Shown: piece by piece, positions 1 to 6,000 of the stretch
Layout: every line of letters starts with the position of its first letter
Position numbering within the stretch: the first letter of the stretch is position 1
Assembly: GCA_018263655.1 (NCBI GenBank)
Contig: JAANWY010000230.1
Span: 1 to 10,487, forward strand
Length of the DNA: 10,487 nt
Source: Anaerolineales bacterium
GTDB lineage: Bacteria > Chloroflexota > Anaerolineae > Epilineales > JAANWY01
Direction: 5' to 3'
The notes under the pieces: generated by a model
Databases searched by the model: none
The model's input: only the letters and a program-made list of their open reading frames with translations
Told to the model about the DNA's origin: nothing
Program-made: the position numbers and the translations under genes

Positions 1-250
1 CACGCCAACGAACACGTTGACGCCGACACCGACACCGACTAACACGCCGACGAACACATCGACACCAACGTCAACACCGACACACACGCCAACGAACACG
101 TTGACGCCGACTAGCACGCCGACGAACACATCGACGCCGACTAACACGCCAACGTACACATCGACGCCGACATTGATACCGACGGATACGCCGACGAACA
201 TACCTACGCCGACGGCGACACCGACTAACACATTGATGCCGACGAAGCGG
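1..250 (+). repeat. Degenerate Thr-Pro codon repeats
   Basis: The sequence is built from short ACN-CCN-ACN-AAC units, mostly 12 nt long, and encodes the Thr-Pro linker. Bases 1-27 recur exactly at 85-111, an 84-nt (28-codon) offset, so the tract has expanded in codon-preserving blocks. The antisense frames of this tract give artificial Val-Gly ORFs. Confidence 0.8.
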
Positions 251-991
251 CCGACAGTAACCTCAACGGCTACCCCTCGGACGTCGAGCGCGACAGTGGG
301 GAGGGTTAGTCGCTCAGTCTCACAGGTGCTTGAAGCACTGCTTCGGTCAGTTCTCGGTGTCAGGCCGAGTGGGTCTGCGCCGGTACTGTCCCAGTCGACT
401 ACTCGCGCTGCAACGTTGACGCCAACGCGCACACCTACGTCGTCACTCACCAGGTTCTTGCCGTACCATCGCAGCCGTCTGTGGGAGAGGTACGCTGTGC
501 CCACGGTGCGCGTATCTTCATCGGCGGTGATCATAGCCACTGAGGATGACTACCCAGCCTTCAACCTGCGTAGCGGACCGTCCGCCCGATGTTCAGTTGT
601 TGGAGGTGTCCAGGTGGGCACACGCGTCATTGTACATGGCGGCTGGGCGCCGATTCGAAGTGAGCGCTATCCCGCTGGCTGGACGTGGGTCCTGGTCGAG
701 ACCGAGGCCGCACGGCGTGCCTGGGTGTGGGGCGCTGGCGTGCGCTTAACTGAGCATCACGTCACCCTCCCGACGGTCTCCGAGCGTGACATTCCGGCGT
801 GTGCTCTGTCTTCGCAGCCGGCTGTCGAACCAACGACGCCGACGCCGGATGAGGTGGACCCACAGCCTGACACGTCGCGGCCTGTTGCTACACCAACCTC
901 GACGAGGCAGCCGCATCCATCCGTGACGCCGGCGCCTTCCCCGGTTCGCCCCATCCCGCGACCGCCCACGCCGACGCCGGCCGGCCGCTAG
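2..991 (+). CDS. Exported Thr/Pro-rich protein with SH3-like domain (5' partial)
   Basis: The reading frame is already open at base 2 and no convincing start is visible (the first possible one is a TTG at 17 inside the repeat), so the gene begins upstream of the window. Numbering from that TTG, residues 1-80 are an almost pure Thr-Pro/Thr-Asn linker. Residues 80-165 are low-complexity Ser/Thr/Arg sequence. Residues about 168-246 look like a bacterial SH3 domain: the core NLRSGPSA is followed by short hydrophobic strands, a GGW, WTWVLVE and WVWGAGVRL. The tail (about 270-324) is again Pro/Thr-rich. Bacterial SH3 domains commonly bind cell-wall or surface ligands, and Thr-Pro linkers are typical of surface or secreted proteins, so an envelope-attached or secreted protein is inferred. 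Substrate and catalytic activity are unknown. The stop lies 16 bases before the next gene, which suggests co-transcription. Confidence 0.75.
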   Translation, partial: TPTNTLTPTPTPTNTPTNTSTPTSTPTHTPTNTLTPTSTPTNTSTPTNTPTYTSTPTLIPTDTPTNIPTPTATPTNTLMPTKRPTVTSTATPRTSSATVGRVSRSVSQVLEALLRSVLGVRPSGSAPVLSQSTTRAATLTPTRTPTSSLTRFLPYHRSRLWERYAVPTVRVSSSAVIIATEDDYPAFNLRSGPSARCSVVGGVQVGTRVIVHGGWAPIRSERYPAGWTWVLVETEAARRAWVWGAGVRLTEHHVTLPTVSERDIPACALSSQPAVEPTTPTPDEVDPQPDTSRPVATPTSTRQPHPSVTPAPSPVRPIPRPPTPTPAGR

Positions 992-1007
992 TCGCAAGAA
1001 TTCGGCA

Positions 1008-3008
1008 ATGTCACACACGCTGACTGCTCCTAACGGATCTCGCATGGCGCTAGGTGTGTTGGTCGTCTCGGCCACACTCCTCGTGCTGATGATGACGAGC
1101 ATACCGTCGACCATCGCGACTGGACAAAATCTGGTGGTAAACGGCGGGTTCGAGAGCGGCGATTTTGCACCGTGGACGGTGGGGGGCACACTGTCCACGC
1201 CAGTGATCACCGACAAATTTGCCACTGAAGGTGCTCTGTCGGCTCGACTCGGTGAGCCGGTTGCGCCAGTGGAGCACGCGGCAGGTACGTCTTGGGTTGC
1301 ACAATCCATTCATATTCCTCAAAGTTTCCGCCGGCCGGAGTTGATATTTGACTATCGGATTGTGACCAACGACATCATTCACTGGGCCAGCTTTCGGGCT
1401 GAGCTTCGTGACGCCAAGGGGCGCCGGCTGGAAACTCTCCTCAGGGATGGATATGATCCGCCCAGTGGAGCTGCTATTCCGGCCTACGATATGCGTTGGC
1501 AGGTGGGGCGGTTTGACCTATCCACCTATCGAGGCATGACGGTTGAACTCTATTTCGAAGTTAGAAATGAGCACGATGGGGCGTTGGGCATCTGGACGTA
1601 CCTTGACGCTGTCCGCGTCATTGATCGCAGCCAGATCTTTGTCCCAATCGTCATGCGAAATCGCCTCGGTTTTGTCCCGACGGAGACGCCCTCGCCGACT
1701 TCCGAGCTGACGGCTACGGCTACAGCCACGGCGACTGCAACGTTGACTCCGACGTTTACACTCACGCCGACTCCGACGCGGACAGCGACTCCGACGGACA
1801 CACCGACTCCGACGGCGACTGCTGCGTGGTATGTCTGGCCCAGTCCAACAGATCGGGTGATCTCTGATGTCGCGCTGTCCAGTGACGGTACCGGCTGGGC
1901 GGTTGGGGATGATGGCTTGATTCTGTATTTCGATGGACGAGATTGGACGCCGTGGCTCAGCACGCCAACATCAGAGAACCTGAGTGCAGTGCACGTGATG
2001 TCGAGACGTGAGGCTTGGGCGGTTACAGGGGCCGGCTCCCTTCTACACTTCGACGGGACGGATTGGCTCTCACGAGGCCCGTTGACGCCACAAGGCCAGG
2101 CGTTGCGCGATATCCACATCCTGCCGGACGGGGAAGCCGGCTGGGCTGTGGGTGAAGAAGGCGTCATCGTGCGATTCGATGGTTCGCGATGGTGGTTGAC
2201 ACACGAGATACTCGTTCCCACCAGCCAGACGCTGCATGCTGTGTACGCCGTCAGTGAGGAGTTGGCATGGGCCGTGGGTGACGGTGGAACGATCTTGCGC
2301 TATTCTGATGGCGGCTGGATCAACTGGTCGGACGCTATGCCCAACATCCAAACCTCTGCCACGCTTTGGGATGTTCAGATGTTGGGCGGTGAGGATGGGT
2401 GGATTGTTGGTGATGCTGGGACATTGATGAAACATAATGCTGGTGTGTGGGAAACATTGGTGCCACCGCCCGTTTATTCCGATGTGTACGCGTTGGCGCT
2501 GCTGGCTCCTGACCATGGCTGGGCAGCCGGAGATCTCGGAAGACTGTTGAGATATGACGGTGTTCGCTGGTCGCCGATAGCGCCGTTGACTAATTCGGCG
2601 CTATTGGCTGTCGACCTACTCTCACCCGCGAGTGGTTGGGCTGTAGGTGAAGCCGGCGCACTGCTGCTGCGCGGATTCGAGTTCGAAGTTCCGACAGTCA
2701 CACCGACGAGCACGTCTACGAGCCGGCCGCCTACGCCGACTTGGACATTAACGCCGACGAGCACTGCCACAGCTTCCGTCACCCTCACACCGATCGCTAC
2801 CGGCACACCGACACCTACAATCACGCCGACTTCAACCCCGCGCTCCGCGCCAATCTCGCCGGCGACGGCGACAGAGACGGCTTCACCAACCCCAACCCCG
2901 ACGCTCACTGCTACGATTACCAAGTCTTCTACTTGGACTCCCACCCTGACGCCTACGGCCACAGTCACCCTGTCTCCTACTTGGACCCCCACCCTGACGC
3001 TGCGCTGA
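1008..3008 (+). CDS. Exported jelly-roll plus seven-repeat beta-propeller protein
   Basis: This is a 666-residue exported protein. Residues about 13-38 form a hydrophobic signal or anchor segment. Residues 40-210 begin NLVVNGGFESGDFAPW and end in LDAVRV, the usual borders of a carbohydrate-binding-like beta-sandwich. Residues about 222-273 are a Thr/Pro/Ala linker. Residues 275-560 hold seven copies of a unit centred on WAVGDGGTILRYDGxxW-like sequence, with the core Trp at 297, 337, 379, 421, 465, 505 and 544. The spacing of 39-44 residues suits a seven-bladed propeller of the Ycf48/BNR-like kind. Residues about 561-666 are another Thr/Pro-rich tail that ends abruptly. I infer a surface or secreted binding protein; no catalytic motif is visible. 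The start at 1008 has only a weak purine-rich RBS, and Met13 (1044) is an alternative. The preceding gene ends 16 bases upstream, so translational coupling is plausible. Confidence 0.85.
   Translation: MSHTLTAPNGSRMALGVLVVSATLLVLMMTSIPSTIATGQNLVVNGGFESGDFAPWTVGGTLSTPVITDKFATEGALSARLGEPVAPVEHAAGTSWVAQSIHIPQSFRRPELIFDYRIVTNDIIHWASFRAELRDAKGRRLETLLRDGYDPPSGAAIPAYDMRWQVGRFDLSTYRGMTVELYFEVRNEHDGALGIWTYLDAVRVIDRSQIFVPIVMRNRLGFVPTETPSPTSELTATATATATATLTPTFTLTPTPTRTATPTDTPTPTATAAWYVWPSPTDRVISDVALSSDGTGWAVGDDGLILYFDGRDWTPWLSTPTSENLSAVHVMSRREAWAVTGAGSLLHFDGTDWLSRGPLTPQGQALRDIHILPDGEAGWAVGEEGVIVRFDGSRWWLTHEILVPTSQTLHAVYAVSEELAWAVGDGGTILRYSDGGWINWSDAMPNIQTSATLWDVQMLGGEDGWIVGDAGTLMKHNAGVWETLVPPPVYSDVYALALLAPDHGWAAGDLGRLLRYDGVRWSPIAPLTNSALLAVDLLSPASGWAVGEAGALLLRGFEFEVPTVTPTSTSTSRPPTPTWTLTPTSTATASVTLTPIATGTPTPTITPTSTPRSAPISPATATETASPTPTPTLTATITKSSTWTPTLTPTATVTLSPTWTPTLTLR
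2930..3000 (+). repeat. 48-nt imperfect tandem repeat in the 3' end of the propeller gene
   Basis: A 23-nt segment at 2930-2952 recurs at 2978-3000 with one mismatch, a period of 48 nt or 16 codons. The protein terminates just after the second copy, so the C-terminus may have been set by repeat expansion or contraction or by slippage. Confidence 0.65.
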
Positions 3009-3053
3009 TCTAGTGGTGCTCGGCATAAATCCTTCCCCAGTTACCCGTTCAAA

Positions 3054-3071
3054 GGGGATCGTCAGATCCCC
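3054..3071. repeat. Hairpin, first GGGATC copy
   Basis: GGGGATC and GATCCCC form a perfect 7-bp stem around a 4-nt loop (GTCA). It lies 45 bases after the propeller gene stop. There is no T-tract, so a 3'-end-stabilising or protein-binding role is as likely as termination. Confidence 0.55.
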
Positions 3072-3113
3072 GTCTGGAGCACCGATTTCTCCTGCTTGCA
3101 GCGGACTTTTGCC

Positions 3114-3131
3114 AGGGATCTGGCGATCCCT
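3114..3131. repeat. Hairpin, second GGGATC copy
   Basis: AGGGATC and GATCCCT form a perfect 7-bp stem around a 4-nt loop (TGGC), the same design as the hairpin 60 bases upstream. Only the outer base pair and the loop differ. Confidence 0.55.
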
Positions 3132-3244
3132 AGCGAGCGTACAACTGGTGGAGTATTTCTGCCAAGAACCACTAGGTCGCCCAGGACCGACGCAAGAAGG
3201 GGAGCGATACGCGGATGATCGTTCGTCGAAGCTAGCAGGCCAAG

Positions 3245-3285
3245 CAAAATGAGCGCGACCAGATTCTTCGGTCGCGCTCATTTTG
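3245..3285. terminator. Probable bidirectional intrinsic terminator
   Basis: A perfect 16-bp inverted repeat runs from 3245-3260 to 3270-3285 with a 9-nt loop. The GC-rich core (TGAGCGCGACC) is flanked by AAAA on the left and TTTT on the right, so it could end transcription from either side. It is the strongest terminator-like structure after the two exported-protein genes, although 237 bases beyond the stop. Confidence 0.7.
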
Positions 3286-3299
3286 GTGGTGACAAAGAA

Positions 3300-3382
3300 G
3301 AGGCGTCGAGGTGCCCGAACAAGTGCCCCTGCCCAAGCCCTTGTTGAGCGCTACCGGGTTAACCCCGAGCCCCCGACGCCTC
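3300..3382. repeat. 83-nt compound inverted repeat
   Basis: The ends (GAGGCGTCG at 3300-3308 and CGACGCCTC at 3374-3382) form a perfect 9-bp stem. Inside, 3314-3317 can pair with 3355-3358 and 3318-3323 with 3340-3345, giving a branched or bulged hairpin. The centre-right contains the palindrome GGGTTAACCC. The 7-bp outer stem recalls a tRNA acceptor, but no D, anticodon or T arm fits on either strand. It could be a REP/MITE-like element or an RNA structure; the function is unknown. Confidence 0.5.
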
Positions 3383-3535
3383 ACATCATTTCTGACGGAT
3401 AGTTCAGGTGGTGGTTACGGCTATTTTTGTGAATTTCAGCCGGGTCTCTGGAGTTTACGCGTAACTTGGATGTCGATTGGATGTCGAGTTGTTTAGCGTG
3501 CGAACTGCGCGTACCTCGCGCTTGTTGGAGCGTCC

Positions 3536-3560
3536 TGGATGCTGAAATTTGTTTCAGGCT
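3536..3560. repeat. 25-nt palindromic repeat, copy 1
   Basis: This copy matches 7853-7877 at 23 of 25 positions in the same orientation. The core is CTGAAA-TTTG-TTTCAG, a 6-bp inverted repeat. The two copies lie on either side of the 6S-like RNA and the ABC operon. Confidence 0.6.
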
Positions 3561-3622
3561 TTGGGTGTTTGGCTCTGGATTACTTGACGTCGGACTTATC
3601 AAGAAAAATCAAAATCGCTCAC

Positions 3623-3651
3623 TTGACGGCGTGATGCGTATGTGATATGAT
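3623..3651 (+). promoter_or_regulatory. Near-consensus sigma70 promoter for the 6S-like RNA
   Basis: TTGACG at 3623-3628 and TATGAT at 3646-3651 are separated by exactly 17 nt. TG at 3643-3644 gives an extended -10 (TGATATGAT). The predicted start is near A3658, just before the closing stem of the structured RNA. This is the best promoter match I noticed in the window. Confidence 0.7.
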
Positions 3652-3657
3652 TTAGTT

Positions 3658-3826
3658 AGCTCGCCCTGCTGCGTACGTGACGCAAGAAATGTCTTGAGCC
3701 AACACCCACACATCGGGAGCTGATCTCTGGCGAGGCGACTGCCAACGGCAAGCCCTCGCAGGTAGGCACCCACTTTCGATATGAGGGTCAAGACCCTTTG
3801 CGAACGGCGTAGCGGGGCGTTTCTCT
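3658..3826 (+). ncRNA. ssrS: Probable 6S RNA
   Basis: 6S RNA binds the housekeeping sigma factor-RNA polymerase holoenzyme by mimicking an open promoter. About 165 nt here fold in that architecture. A closing stem pairs 3662-3674 with 3807-3819 (13 pairs including wobbles), 3681-3686 with 3797-3802, and 3691-3697 with 3788-3794. A large, mostly unpaired central bubble follows (3698-3729 and 3760-3787). The apex is a stem-loop, 3730-3735 with 3754-3759, capped by TGCC-AAC-GGCA. Segments recall known 6S RNAs: TTGAGCC on the 5' side, AAGCCCT near the apex, and GAGGGTCAAG on the 3' side, where E. coli has GGGTTCAAGG. A strong promoter precedes it and TTTCTCTT follows the closing stem. The identification rests on manual folding and recalled sequence; another structured RNA of similar size is possible. 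Confidence 0.62.
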
Positions 3827-3836
3827 TCCCATACCT

Positions 3837-4085
3837 AACGGCATCCCGCCCCACGACACGTTTCGGCGGGTGTTTGCCGCTTGGGCCGACGATCGGGATC
3901 AGTATCTGGTCAACCTCAGCGTGACTTCTGGCTCCTGTTACGACTTCAACGCCACGCCCTGCGCGACATCGGAGACGTGGACATGCTCGCCAGCGCCCGG
4001 CGCGCCACAGATGCCGGCGCCCTCGCAGACTACGACTTCAACGAACTCTTGCTGGCGATCCGGCTGCCCGCTCTATCTCCGGACG
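3837..4085 (+). pseudogene. Decayed coding remnant, possibly transposase-derived
   Basis: From 3837 one frame reads NGIPPHDTFRRVFA, close to the conserved N-terminal NGIPSHDTFGRVFA-type segment of ISAs1-family transposases. The usual upstream residues are missing, because a stop in frame lies at 3810 and the 6S-like RNA sits there. From about 3950 a different frame reads LRDIGDVDMLASARR followed by ATDAGALADYDFNELLLAIR, with GC-rich third positions, which suggests coding origin. I do not recognise that part. TACGACTTCAACG occurs at 3939-3951 and again at 4031-4043, so a duplication is possible. The remnant overlaps the 3' end of the opposing ABC gene. The transposase link rests on one short motif and is tentative; it could be chance. 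Confidence 0.28.
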
Positions 4086-5877
4086 CCTCGATATACTCCA
4101 GCGACTGGTGGCGGAAGTAGGTGTTGTACAGCTCGGCGTAGTGGCCGGCCTGCGCCATCAGTCCGTCGTGCGCCCCCTCTTCGATGATGCGGCCGTGGTC
4201 CATGACGATGATGCGGTCGGCGTGCTTCACCGTTGACAGCCGGTGGGCGATGACGATGGCGGTTCGGTCGCGCATGATGGTGTCCAGCCCCTCCTGAATC
4301 TGCGTCTCCGTGAATGGATCAACGCTGGCCGTCGCCTCGTCCAGGATGAAGATGGCCGGATCCTTCAGCAGCACCCGCGCTAGCGCCACCAACTGCCGCT
4401 GACCCATCGACAGGTTCGCGCCGCGCTCACCCACGTCGGTGTCTAGCCCTGCCGGCAAATCCGCGAGCCAATCCCCGTTCCCGATGTGCATGGCGGCTTC
4501 GTGGACGTCCTTGTTGCTGGCGTCCAGCCGGCCGTAGCGGATGTTGTCGCGCACCGTGCCCGAGAACAGGAACGGTTCTTGTGACACCAGCCCAATGTGC
4601 CGGCGGTAGTCGCTCAGGTCCAGCCGGCGGATGTCGCGCCCGTCGATCAGCAGTTCACCCCCCTGAAACTCGTAGAAGCGGGCGATCAGGCGCGCCAGGC
4701 TGCTCTTGCCGGCGCCGGTGTGCCCTACCAATGCCACCGTCTCCTGGGGCTCGATATCCAGCGAGAAGCCGGGCAGCACCTGCTCCTTCTCGGTGTAGGC
4801 AAATCGGAGGTGGCGAAACTCGATCCGGCCCTCCAGGTCTTCCACGGGTTCGGTCGCCGTCTGGACGACCTTGGGGTCGGCGTCGATCAGCGAGAACACG
4901 CGCTCGGCGGCCGACAGTCCATCCTGGAACTGGCTCCAGAACGAGGCGATGTTCATCATCGGCCACCAGTAGAAGCCAACGGCCTGCATGAAGAGGTACC
5001 AGTTGCCGGGCGTGACCGTGCCGGAGCGCGTTGCCGACCCGCCGGCGTAAATCAGCGTCGCCACGCCAATACCTGACGCCAGCCCCATTATGGGAAAGAT
5101 CGTGTTGATCGTCAGGCCACGCCGCAGCCCCACGTGGTAGCCTTGCTCATTGGTTCGGTCAAAGTCGTTGTAGATCGACTGCTCTTGTCGAAACCCCTTG
5201 GCCACCGTGATGCCGCTGACCGATTCCTGGATTTGGGCGTTGATCTTGGCCGTGACACGCCGGGCGCGCTGAGTGACCCGCCGGGCGACTCGCCGGAAGC
5301 TCAGTGCGATGGCGACAACAACCGGCGTCATGCCGATTAGCAGCAACGTCAGCCAAGCGTTGATGTTGAACAGCCACACTGACAGGATGACGACCAGCAG
5401 CAGTTGACTGAGTAAGTTCGTCGTTAGTGTGACGACGTTGGAGAAGTCCCGCGTGTCCGACGTGACGCGGCTGACAATCTTGCCGGTCGGATGCTCGTCA
5501 TAGAAGGAGTGGTCGTGCCGCACGGTGGCGTGGAACACGTCTTCCCGCAGGTTGAGGACGACGTTGCCGACGACGCGCGCGGAGAACCACTGCTGGATGA
5601 AGTTGAACGTCCAGGCCGAGGCGCCGAGTAACAGCACGCCGCCGGCCAGCAACAGGATGTTGCGCGTAGATGGCGTTTCCGCCAGCAGGTCGATGCCTCG
5701 GGAAATGAGGATTGGACCGCCGGTGCCGGCCGCCGAGTTCAACGAGATGGCGACGGCAACCAGGATCATCAGCCGGCTGTACGGCCGAAAGTAGTTGATG
5801 ATGCGCCGCAGCAGATCCCGGTCGCGGTACTGGCGATCGTAGGATTCGGTTTCGAGTCCGTCTAGAATGAAGCCCAT
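4030..5877 (-). CDS. ABC exporter half-transporter, catalytic-site subunit
   Basis: This is a 615-residue fused membrane/ATPase half-transporter that should work as half of a dimeric exporter in the cytoplasmic membrane. Residues about 30-325 form the six-helix ABC transmembrane domain. Residues about 350-585 are the nucleotide-binding domain: A-loop Tyr361, Walker A GHTGAGKSS (385-393), Q-loop Gln433, signature LSMGQ (489-493, Met instead of the usual Gly), Walker B IFILDE with catalytic Glu514, D-loop SVD and His545. All catalytic residues are present. The gene lies 116 nt downstream of a second, degenerate half-transporter, so a heterodimer is likely. No Shine-Dalgarno is visible before the ATG at 5877, where a CAGT-type repeat abuts the start. 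Similar proteins tend to end near FRHQSLEYIE; the last roughly 20 residues here read antisense through the neighbouring remnant and may be an acquired tail. The substrate (lipid, drug or peptide) cannot be told. Confidence 0.92.
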   Translation of the reverse strand: MGFILDGLETESYDRQYRDRDLLRRIINYFRPYSRLMILVAVAISLNSAAGTGGPILISRGIDLLAETPSTRNILLLAGGVLLLGASAWTFNFIQQWFSARVVGNVVLNLREDVFHATVRHDHSFYDEHPTGKIVSRVTSDTRDFSNVVTLTTNLLSQLLLVVILSVWLFNINAWLTLLLIGMTPVVVAIALSFRRVARRVTQRARRVTAKINAQIQESVSGITVAKGFRQEQSIYNDFDRTNEQGYHVGLRRGLTINTIFPIMGLASGIGVATLIYAGGSATRSGTVTPGNWYLFMQAVGFYWWPMMNIASFWSQFQDGLSAAERVFSLIDADPKVVQTATEPVEDLEGRIEFRHLRFAYTEKEQVLPGFSLDIEPQETVALVGHTGAGKSSLARLIARFYEFQGGELLIDGRDIRRLDLSDYRRHIGLVSQEPFLFSGTVRDNIRYGRLDASNKDVHEAAMHIGNGDWLADLPAGLDTDVGERGANLSMGQRQLVALARVLLKDPAIFILDEATASVDPFTETQIQEGLDTIMRDRTAIVIAHRLSTVKHADRIIVMDHGRIIEEGAHDGLMAQAGHYAELYNTYFRHQSLEYIEASGDRAGSRIASKSSLKS

Positions 5878-5880
5878 GGT

Positions 5881-6000
5881 GATCAGTAAACAGTGTTCAG
5901 TGAACAGTGGACAGTGTGCCGTAAACAGTGATCAGGGGGAGTTACAGAATGCATCAAGTCTTCCCGAACTGTTTACTGCTGACTGACTACTGTTCACTGG
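5881..6000. repeat. CAGT-type repeat cluster forming an imperfect palindrome
   Basis: The spacer between the two ABC genes contains repeated CAGTAAACAGT/CAGTGAACAGT-like units at 5884-5894, 5898-5908 and about 5920-5930. Inverted copies lie at 5967-5978 (AACTGTTTACTG) and 5990-6000 (CTGTTCACTGG). The two halves can pair in the transcript. The repeat supplies the stop codon of the upstream gene and reaches almost to the ATG of the downstream gene. It could attenuate or space expression of the second subunit, or be a spreading intergenic repeat. Confidence 0.7.

Larger units (their letters stand above)
3009..3657. other. Gene-poor, hairpin-rich intergenic region
   Basis: I see no convincing protein gene here. 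The short ORFs cross perfect inverted repeats and resemble nothing known. The region holds, in order, two related GGGATC hairpins, a 16-bp terminator-like stem, an 83-nt compound inverted repeat, about 150 nt (3383-3535) in which I see nothing, one copy of a 25-nt palindromic repeat, and the promoter of the downstream RNA gene. Confidence 0.6.

Noticed and set aside
1..250. CRISPR-like or satellite array
   Set aside because: Units are short, degenerate and in frame with a Thr-Pro linker, and there are no unique spacers.
746..1309. Antisense ORF across the end of the SH3-like gene and the next gene start
   Set aside because: It is Arg/Gly-rich shadow sequence opposite Thr/Pro codons and two well-supported genes. 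No domain and no start signal.
1550..2992. Antisense ORFs rich in Val-Gly-Val repeats
   Set aside because: They are the reverse complement of Thr-Pro codon repeats and the propeller gene, hence artefacts of repeat composition.
3013..3252. 79-residue ORF after the propeller gene
   Set aside because: It crosses both GGGATC hairpins and ends inside the terminator stem. No recognisable family or convincing start.
3302..3381. Possible tRNA (7-bp acceptor-like ends, about 80 nt)
   Set aside because: No D arm, anticodon arm or TTC-containing T arm can be placed on either strand.
3300..3382. Integron attC-like site
   Set aside because: GTTGAGC fits one core box, but no matching RYYYAAC box lies at the opposite end and there is no integrase or cassette array.
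3609..3854. 81-residue minus-strand ORF
   Set aside because: It lies entirely over the promoter and the self-complementary 6S-like RNA, and resembles no protein family.
4581..5076. Plus-strand ORFs opposite the downstream ABC gene
   Set aside because: Compositional shadows of a GC-rich coding strand with clear Walker A, signature and Walker B motifs in the minus frame.
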